From Sinohyriopsis cumingii (lineage: Eukaryota > Mollusca > Bivalvia > Unionida > Unionidae), in the NCBI GenBank assembly GCA_028554795.2, contig CM068839.1, positions 91,298,182 through 91,362,181 of the forward strand: DNA of 64,000 nt, in the 5' to 3' direction. This document shows positions 58,301-64,000 of this stretch, piece by piece. Each line of letters opens with the position of its first letter. Position 1 is the stretch's first letter. The position numbers and the translations under genes are program-made. Under the pieces are notes generated by a model. The model ran no database searches. It saw nothing but the letters and a program-made list of their open reading frames with translations, and was not told the origin of the DNA.

Positions 58301-59363
58301 ACTGATGTTTCCATTGTGCCGTACTTGTGCCGAAATGTGCAACCAAGACCAACCTTGTCAGCACACCCAGGAAGAATGTGCCTTGACGGGAACCTGGGTC
58401 AGCGTAGAATTGTTCAAAGCTCTGGACATGGGATACCAACTGTTAGAAGTGTACGAAATTTGCCACTTTCCCAAGACACAACAATACCACAAGGGTGATC
58501 CCAGTCAGAAAGGCATTTTCGCTGACTACGTGGATGCCTTTTTGAAACTGAAACAAGAAGCCAGCGGCTATCCTTCCTGGTGTCACACTCCCGAAGACCA
58601 AATACAATTCAAAGAGAAATACTATGAACAAGAAGGCATCACTTTAGACCACATCGAGAAAAACGAAGGCAGGCGATCGTTTGCCAAAGTGATGTTAAAT
58701 TGCTTGTGGGTTAAAATGGAACAACGACCGTGTTTACCCAAGACGGAATATTTGACAGAACCTTCCCGCTACTTCCAGATGATTCACGACAAAACCAAAT
58801 ACATGAAACACGTGGACATCGTTCGAGAGAATTTGATCTTGGTCAATTACGAAGAAGATCTGGACTTTGTACAAGACGACCCTTTTGGAAATGTCATCAT
58901 TGCGGCTTACGTGACAGCTCATGCTCGCTTAAAATTGTACGAAGCTTTAGAACTGTTAGGGGAACGCGTCCTGTACTTTGACACGGACAGTTGCATCTAC
59001 ATCGATCGACCGGGTCAGCAACACCCTAACATCGAAGAAAACCGTTTAGGAGCCTGGACAGACGAACACCCCGACGACAAGATTCTAAGTTTCGCGAGTG
59101 GCGGTCCTAAAAATTACTGCTACCAATACCGGGACAAACAAGGAGAAGTGCACACGGAGTGCAAAGTGAAAGGACTGACTCTGAATTATCGTACCAGTCG
59201 AGTGGTCAACTTTGGGGCATTGAAAGAAGCCTTGCAATCGGGAGAGGATGGAAACTTTAAAGTGACCACTCACCAACCGAACAAGATTGTACGTTTACCC
59301 ACTCACCACATCGTCAGTCGACCCTGGAAAAAATCTATCAAATCGTGTACCAGAAGCGAGTGA
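55372..59363 (+). pseudogene. polB: Protein-primed family B DNA polymerase (right-arm copy, more parts, broken)
   Basis: The same gene as in the left arm but with more recognisable parts. After the N-terminal domain comes a Cys/His-rich cluster of zinc-finger type (CEKCDRGYNNREQHKHC, CPACLRTF, CPTCGQG, CHICHHIVD). Then come Exo I-like FIFFDFECMQETG, Exo II-like HNFSGYD, Exo III YCRSDVD, the endonuclease-like insert YEFNGCLFHGCP, Pol A DVCSLYP, Pol B KVMLNCLW, and Pol C YFDTDS. This full order is that of Polinton-type polymerases, which couple proofreading to protein-primed synthesis. It is a fossil with about two breaks. Against the left copy only about ten residues differ in the shared parts. 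Confidence 0.85.
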
Positions 59364-59412
59364 GACTTCCCAATCACTTTACGTTGCCGTACGGTCACAT
59401 CGATATTGGTCA

Positions 59413-59692
59413 GCATATAAAAAGGGACAACGTCCAAGACCAATAGTTCATTGTCACTACCAAGACCAATCGACAAAAATGAATCCTTTCAAACAGCAAG
59501 TATAGAGCGTAAGACTCAAGTCCAACGAGAAACTCGGGTGTGATTCTATGCCTCACGATCACATCACCAATCCAATACCACATCTTAGTTGTTATGTACT
59601 AATGCCATGACAAACTACGTGCAACCAGTGAAACTTCCAGACCACAAAACTTTACCTTATGGACATGCTGATATCACCCAGTATAAAAAGGG
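59413..59692 (+). promoter_or_regulatory. Two similar TATA-box promoter modules (right arm)
   Basis: Mirror of the left-arm pair. CATATAAAAAGGGACAACGTCC near 59415 is followed by a nine-codon frame, and GTATAAAAAGGGACGACTTCC near 59681 serves the small N-terminal-domain gene. The shared downstream words (CCAAGA.C.A, TTCATTG) show that the modules are related. Confidence 0.6.
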
Positions 59693-59716
59693 ACGACTTC
59701 CAAGAACGACACTTCA

Positions 59717-60259
59717 TTGCGAGGACAAGCGACGAGAAAGATGAATAACTCTACGCAGAAGAAAAAAGAGAAGGAACAAACATCATTGACCTCTTTCACC
59801 ACCATACCGTCACAGCAAAGTGCGTTCAAGAAAGGAAAGGATTCAATAGACCTAAAGGAGTATTTTAGCATCCAAATGACCCAGACAGCGACCTCGAGAA
59901 AATTTAGAACGACAACTTACACCTACACGGTGAAATTTAAAGACTTCGCGTCTGACGTTCCAGCCGAGGAAGTATCAGGTTTCATTACGGATCTACTTGA
60001 CTCACTGTTAGAGGAACTCAAATGTCATTGCCAAGTCAAAGATGAAGGTCGTTTGAGCCTATCTATGTATCACGACAGTTTGAACTCGCCTGTATGTCTC
60101 GGATTTAGCACACCTGCAGAAATAACTTTTTCCAAACTTTTGAGGGCTATTGAAGACGTGCGATCGGTGAGAGAAAAATTTGACATCACCGATGGAAAAG
60201 TGACTATTCATATGGCATATGTTGTACCTCCATGGGAAGAAGACGATCACAGCTCTTGA
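59717..60259 (+). CDS. Stand-alone paralogue of the polymerase N-terminal domain (right arm)
   Basis: A 180-residue frame, nearly identical to the left-arm 188-residue copy over the shared part. It has the SRKFRTTTYTYTVKFKDF opening of the domain, FDITDGKVTIHMAYVVPP near its end, and an acidic tail (EEDDHSS). An AATAAA signal follows at about 60664-60669. The conserved frame in both arms fits a working gene, but the arms are too similar for this to be a test of selection. Confidence 0.65.
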   Translation: MRGQATRKMNNSTQKKKEKEQTSLTSFTTIPSQQSAFKKGKDSIDLKEYFSIQMTQTATSRKFRTTTYTYTVKFKDFASDVPAEEVSGFITDLLDSLLEELKCHCQVKDEGRLSLSMYHDSLNSPVCLGFSTPAEITFSKLLRAIEDVRSVREKFDITDGKVTIHMAYVVPPWEEDDHSS

Positions 60260-60663
60260 TCTGCTTACCGATAAGTGTACCTAGCACGATGGACGTAACA
60301 GCAGATTTACGACTGACAGGGAATACGAGATCGGAAACATCTATGCTGGGACACAAGTGGTAGCTGACCAGATTTTAAACAACGTGTGTAACCGATAGAG
60401 AGACAAACACGAACTTTCTCTTATTTGATTGTTTGTTACTTGTTTTGTTTTAACTTTTTCTTATAAACGAACATTTAATGTAAATTCGTTGCATATGAAG
60501 TGATTTTAGAAAGGAGTGAACGTTAATTTTAAACATTAGTTTACTAGAGTCAATAACTAAACAACTCGTAAATATGTTTCTTTTATGTTCAAATGTTTAT
60601 GTATTTAATGGATAGTGCTTAGACCAAAGCACAGGCCAGAGAGCCCATGTATATATGTACTTG

Positions 60664-60669
60664 AATAAA
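60664..60669 (+). terminator. Candidate polyadenylation signal (right arm)
   Basis: AATAAA about 400 bp after the stop of the small gene and before the subterminal repeats; mirrored in the left arm near 46385-46390. No nearer signal stands out. Confidence 0.35.
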
Positions 60670-60809
60670 TGTTTTGAACCCATACAACAGACTTTTCTTT
60701 ATCGAGTCTCTATTCCATCTGTGAGTCTTTCTTTAGAATATTTCTGTCCTCTTTTCTGTGTGTTTCAATGTGTATTTGTTTGTTTCTGTATGTCTATGTT
60801 TGTCCCTAT

Positions 60810-61045
60810 TAACCCTTTGTCCCTACAAATACATCTCACCCTATAAAAGGTTTTGACCCTATAAACCTTTGACGTTACCAATGTTTAATTCCCACTGATC
60901 CCCAGGTGACATTCCCATGTTCAATTTCCATGTTCAATTCCCCTTGTCGCTAGAGTGACCCAGGGTTTTTCTCCATTTTAAATTTCCCTTGTCGCTAGAG
61001 TGGCCCAAGGGGTTCTGTAATGCTAATTCCCATTGTCGCTAGGGT
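60810..61045 (-). repeat. Element 2, right subterminal CCCTTGTCGCTA repeats
   Basis: The mirrored form of the left array, with three good copies nearest the end. Confidence 0.85.
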
Positions 61046-61061
61046 GGCCCCATATACTACT

Positions 61062-61067
61062 AGTGTT
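61062..61067. repeat. Target-site duplication of element 2 (right), AGTGTT
   Basis: It matches 45987-45992 exactly and directly follows the last base of the inverted repeat. Confidence 0.85.
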
Positions 61068-61835
61068 ATGTTACCTTTGATCTATGCGATAAATTGTAAA
61101 TACTTTTATTCAGAATTCTAAATCAGTATTGTATATTCTTCCGGTAAAATATATTCGGGGTAAATCAAAATATAACATTCTCTCAGATTGTTGACAAATG
61201 ACAAATTATTCGGTCAGTTCTCATTGAAAGAGCATGCATTACAAAGGAGTATTCGCGTTCTGTCTAAAATTTATGATAACAAATGTGTTTGATGGTAAAC
61301 GTTTATTTTTGTAACGGAATATTTCGTTTCCGGTTCCATTTCCCGGTAACAGACATGTATATATCCTTATATATTGCTTTTACAACAACGTTATCATTTC
61401 CTGTGATTTTACCTTTACCTTGTATTGGTCAGAGAATAACATACGTCATTATTAGAAAATGAGTTTAATTTGTAGGTAAATGTGCGGAACATTTAAAAAT
61501 AATTACAGATATGAAGTAAGTATAGTTCCATTTCTGACTCCTTTTCCTCGCTGCTACATTGATTTGTCAGCGATCTGAAAAGTGACTCTTTTCTACATTA
61601 AACACATGATATTTCATGGCTATTGCACCATTCTTACCAATTCTGTTTAATAAAATGATTTATTCTGGTATATTTTCAGAGGAATGGGTAACGTCACAAT
61701 GTATCCATTATATAAGAAAGGCTCAGTTCAATATCCCAACGATAAGAGAGATATTTCGTTTACAGATGTAGTGTCCAAAATATTTTACAACAGTATTGAA
61801 TTCCAGATTCACTTTTATTGTCTGAAAACACGATG
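61068..61835. other. Unassigned flank of element 2
   Basis: AT-rich DNA without recognisable features. Confidence 0.4.
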
Positions 61836-62029
61836 TTAATATCTCCTAGTCCGAACGGTTTTTCTTTTAAGATGCAGCATGGGCCAAAGACGTGAGTGGT
61901 CGTCGACTTCAATTTCTTCCCGTGCGTCACGAAGATGAATGTAACCATCCATATCTAGTTTTTGGGGAATCTTCGTAATGTGCCCTACATTCTCAAGATC
62001 ATGGGGGGGTGCTTCTTTCATTTCATCTA
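61836..62029 (-). CDS. Possible conserved exon, unknown protein
   Basis: On the minus strand an acceptor-like sequence (TTTAGCTGCCTTGTCATAG) is followed by about 63 open codons. They begin with MKEAPPHDLENVGHITKIPQ, then KLDMDGYIHLRDAREEIEVD and DHSRLWPMLHLKRKTVRTRR. The composition (mixed charged, hydrophobic and aromatic residues, no low complexity) looks like a real soluble protein. The frame ends TAT-TAA without a clear donor site. I do not recognise the family. It may be a host exon, a processed pseudogene or part of an unrecognised transposon. Confidence 0.35.
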
Positions 62030-62832
62030 TGACAAGGCAGCTAAATTACTGCCTCACCGTCAGCACTACGTTCGCTACTGATCAATACCACAAGCGAAGC
62101 TTGCTGGTGGTGGAGCTCCACTCGAATCTGCTACAGTCCTAAACGGGTCCTGGCGTTATTAGATCGGACCCCCGTCAATGCTCCAAACTGCTTGCGTAAT
62201 ACACGTGCTTTCTGTACATGTGCCATGGATAGAGTGTGCGTAGCTAGTGTTATCTCTAAATGTATATTCAAGCCAAATAGATATGTACCTTATGAGTCTT
62301 ATATCTAAATGAATTCATCAATAGTCGTTAATACAAGCACAATCATCCATTTGGCTCATTCTTCTATATGCGTCAGCTTATGCTTCACTATATCACCTCC
62401 ACATGGAAGGTTAAGGATGGCTGCAGACTCAACACCCTTCCCAAAGGAACGACATGCTGTTGGCAGATTGCAATCATTTCAGTATTTTGTAGATGAACTT
62501 TGAAATATTCTCTAAACATGAATTTTTGAGGAAACAGTCTCATCAAATATTGATCCTTTGCAAACATTGTAATCTGTTGATTAAATATGTCCATTTCAAA
62601 ATATTTCATCAAAATAAAAAATAAAATGAGATACTCTCTAGATGCCTGGACAGCGAGGGAAGTGTGCCATCACTTCTGTAGCTAGGAAGTCTACCAAAAA
62701 AGATGAGCATATTCTTTAAACTCACCTAGTTTTGTGTTTCTTGGTGGGGTTTGAAAAGAGGTATAGTTGTGTGGGTTTGAAAGAGTGGTGTCTAGAACTG
62801 AGGGAGTGGGACGCCACACATGTTGAGCAGCA
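62030..62832. other. Unassigned interval
   Basis: No recognisable gene; GC content rises towards the repeat at 62833. Confidence 0.4.
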
Positions 62833-63090
62833 GGGGGGGCGAATCCGACATTTTGTCCAATCGTCATTTGGCTTAATTAATACTTTCTGCACTCAGCGGA
62901 TCCGGTGTCGTCAGCGCCTGGTAAAAAAAAAGACGACGTCGTCGTCGTTGTCATCGTCAAGGGGCCAAATCGACAATTGTCCGGACGTCATTTGGTTTAA
63001 TTAATACCTTCTGCGCGCCGATCCCAGCGTCGTCAGCGTCCGGTAAACACATCGACGACCGCGTCGATGTCATTGCCCCCCCCCCCCGCT
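62833..63090. repeat. Two ~124-bp GC-rich tandem units ending in poly-C
   Basis: Two units contain GTC(C/G)xxxCGTCATTTGGxTTAATTAATAC, TTCTGC, CGTCGTCAGCG and GGTAAA, then GACGAC/GTCGTCG-rich sequence. They start near 62833 and 62959. A run of about 14 C lies at 63075-63088. They sit immediately downstream of the ATPase gene of the element at 63.1 kb and may be its terminal or subterminal sequence. Confidence 0.65.
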
Positions 63091-63110
63091 GCTAAGTGGC
63101 TACTTGCAAT

Positions 63111-63785
63111 TTAACCGAATATTTGGTCAAGTCCGATACGATATCGTGTCCGAGGGTCATGTAAATTTATCGTTATAAATCCATGTGGGGTCGACTGAGC
63201 ATGACTAAAAAAGTTTCGAAAAACATTAAAGTCCATGTCACCGCCGCACCATGTCTGCCAAATATTTCGTAGCGTGTGTGTATCAACGCCGTTGAATACA
63301 GCAAGAATATTACAGTTGTCTCTGATTACTTTTGGAATCTGAGTGTATCGTTGAGTGACATATATCACGTCAGTGTTTTTATGCCTGCCTCTGGAAAATA
63401 TCCTAGCTGGGTTTTTTTGATTGTCTAACATAACATCATCGTACACGACTAGATTGTTAACGTCGCCATCAATATCATCGATACCCGGTGCATCATTGAT
63501 ATCTGTAATAAACTCGATGACATTTTTTTTAGCGATCGCTGATGCATTCTCGTTGAAATCTTTCAACACCTCGTAGCATCGTTGATCATCTACGCTAGGG
63601 GCGATTAAATATAACTTATCCCACTTCATCCATCTCATTATTAAATTAAGTAACAATTGCGTCTTGCCGGATCCAGATGGTCCGATGATAATCATCCGGA
63701 TCGAGTTTGGTAACGCTGCAACATGCTTAACTGGTTCTCTTGTTTTAGTCGCTGAAAAGTCAATTATATTCATGTCTCTATACAT
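63111..63785 (-). CDS. A32-like (FtsK/HerA family) genome-packaging ATPase
   Basis: A continuous 224-residue frame. Walker A GPSGSGKT (35-42), Walker B LVVYDD (112-117), a sensor-like VTQRY (143-147) and a following IPKVIRDNC. This is the compact packaging ATPase of Polintons, Polinton-like viruses, adintoviruses and larger relatives, which drives DNA into the capsid. The length (200-260 residues) is normal for the family. A second in-frame Met (MNIIDF) lies five codons in and could be the true start. It is divergently arranged with the zinc-ribbon gene only a few bases away. It looks intact, but the element continues beyond the window. Confidence 0.85.
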   Translation of the reverse strand: MYRDMNIIDFSATKTREPVKHVAALPNSIRMIIIGPSGSGKTQLLLNLIMRWMKWDKLYLIAPSVDDQRCYEVLKDFNENASAIAKKNVIEFITDINDAPGIDDIDGDVNNLVVYDDVMLDNQKNPARIFSRGRHKNTDVIYVTQRYTQIPKVIRDNCNILAVFNGVDTHTLRNIWQTWCGGDMDFNVFRNFFSHAQSTPHGFITINLHDPRTRYRIGLDQIFG

Positions 63786-63790
63786 AAATT
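63786..63790. promoter_or_regulatory. Very short divergent intergenic gap
   Basis: Only five bases separate the outermost possible starts of the ATPase (-) and the zinc-ribbon gene (+), or about twenty if the second ATPase Met is used. Any promoters must therefore lie inside the opposite coding sequences, or the two genes share overlapping transcripts. Confidence 0.4.
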
Positions 63791-64000
63791 ATGGATCTAT
63801 ATTGTGTGAAGTGTAGAGTACGTACTGGCACAAATGATATGACAACCGCTACAACAAAAAATAACAGATCGGCGCTTACTGGTAAGTGTGTACAATGCGG
63901 TACAAAGAAATTTAGATTTATTTCTATTAAACCCGAAGATGTTTTAAAAAAAAGCGAGGAGGTGATATTGCAGCCAAGTTATCAAAACTCCCCGGAACCC
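63791..64000 (+). CDS. Zinc-ribbon protein (DUF5679-like), cut by window end
   Basis: It begins MDLYCVKCRVRTGTND, then NRSALTGKCVQCGTKKFRF. The paired CxxC motifs, about 28 residues apart, with 'R-AL-G-C-CGTK-FRF', match the zinc-ribbon of small proteins common in Polinton-like viruses and large DNA viruses (DUF5679, from memory). In those genomes the gene is often near the ATPase and can be joined to a pX-like basic part. Its 3' end is outside the window, so completeness cannot be judged. Confidence 0.65.
   Translation, partial: MDLYCVKCRVRTGTNDMTTATTKNNRSALTGKCVQCGTKKFRFISIKPEDVLKKSEEVILQPSYQNSPEP

Larger units (their letters stand above)
45993..61061. mobile_element. Element 2: palindromic Polinton-type element with a polymerase gene in each arm
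   Basis: A 15.1-kb insertion bounded by AGTGTT duplications. It starts AGTAATATAAGGGGCCACCC and ends with the complementary AGTAGTATATGGGGCCACCC in reverse. The arms are 45993-53033 and 53278-61061, with a 244-bp unique spacer. Each arm holds a family B polymerase, a separate small gene related to its N-terminus, a 97-residue frame on the opposite strand, and terminal repeats. The arms are about 99% alike at protein level, so the duplication or its last homogenisation is recent. Capsid, ATPase, protease and integrase are absent, so it cannot be a complete Polinton. The left arm carries a 458-bp internal tandem duplication that is single in the right arm. The left polymerase frame is continuous but shorter; the right one is broken in about two places. 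Confidence 0.85.
53278..61061 (-). repeat. Element 2, right inverted arm
   Basis: The reverse complement of the left arm, from GTCTGATCATCTCGC to the terminus ending ATACTACT. It is about 740 bp longer than the left arm: a longer polymerase region, partly offset by a single instead of double 458-bp unit. Confidence 0.9.

Noticed and set aside
45993-61061. Two separate polymerase elements inserted head to head
   Set aside because: There is one pair of 6-bp duplications at the outer ends only, no termini or duplications at the centre, and the central sequence is shared internal DNA of the family.
45993-61061. Pure assembly artefact (one arm copied)
   Set aside because: The arms differ by scattered substitutions, by a 458-bp unit and by polymerase-region length, and the flanks differ while sharing AGTGTT. 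Not fully excluded without long reads.

Overview
The window looks like repeat-rich, AT-rich intergenic or intronic DNA of a marine invertebrate, most likely a mollusc or another lophotrochozoan. The basis is several tRNA-derived SINE families of the kind common in molluscs, many (AT)n, (CT)n and (CA)n microsatellites, a DIRS-like fossil, a LINE remnant, and four separate integrated virus-like elements. No complete host gene is visible. Two stretches look like possible host exons: about 20047-20188 (+), followed by polyadenylation signals, and about 61836-62029 (-).

Layout. 0.3-3.2 kb: decayed DIRS-like retrotransposon (-), with SINEs in and beside it. 3.7-9.7 kb: mostly unassigned, with one SINE. 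9.77-11.3 kb: fossil of a Polinton-like or adintovirus-like element (-), including the N-terminal part of a double-jelly-roll capsid protein, followed by three ~100-bp AT-rich repeats. 11.8-23.4 kb: microsatellites, a LINE remnant, a ~65-bp minisatellite, a degenerate GGACCAATGAAC-type array, a SINE and the first exon candidate. 23469-37848: element 1, a Polinton-type element with inverted arms of about 5.1-5.2 kb around a 4.1-kb single-copy core (integrase chromodomain, two-helix membrane protein, a 305-aa Polinton-associated protein, adenain-like protease). 37.9-45.9 kb: tandem segmental duplications and SINEs. 45993-61061: element 2, a near-perfect palindrome with arms of 7.0 and 7.8 kb around a 244-bp spacer; each arm carries a protein-primed family B DNA polymerase and a separate small gene related to the N-terminal domain of that polymerase. 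61.8-63.1 kb: second exon candidate and a GC-rich 124-bp repeat. 63.1-64.0 kb: the start of a fourth element, with an A32-like packaging ATPase (-) and a divergent zinc-ribbon protein (+), running off the window end.

Main observation. Elements 1 and 2 each have a perfect 6-bp target-site duplication (AATAAT and AGTGTT), start with AGTA and end with its complement, and carry the same subterminal TAGCGACAAGGG repeats. Each was therefore inserted as one unit although most of its length is a palindrome. They look like integrated counterparts of the defective, end-duplicated genomes known from linear protein-primed DNA viruses such as adenoviruses. Element 2 holds replication genes only; element 1 holds integrase, protease and structural-type remnants plus a decayed copy of the polymerase N-terminal region. 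The arms of element 2 are about 99% alike at protein level, those of element 1 about 95%, so element 2 is probably the younger.
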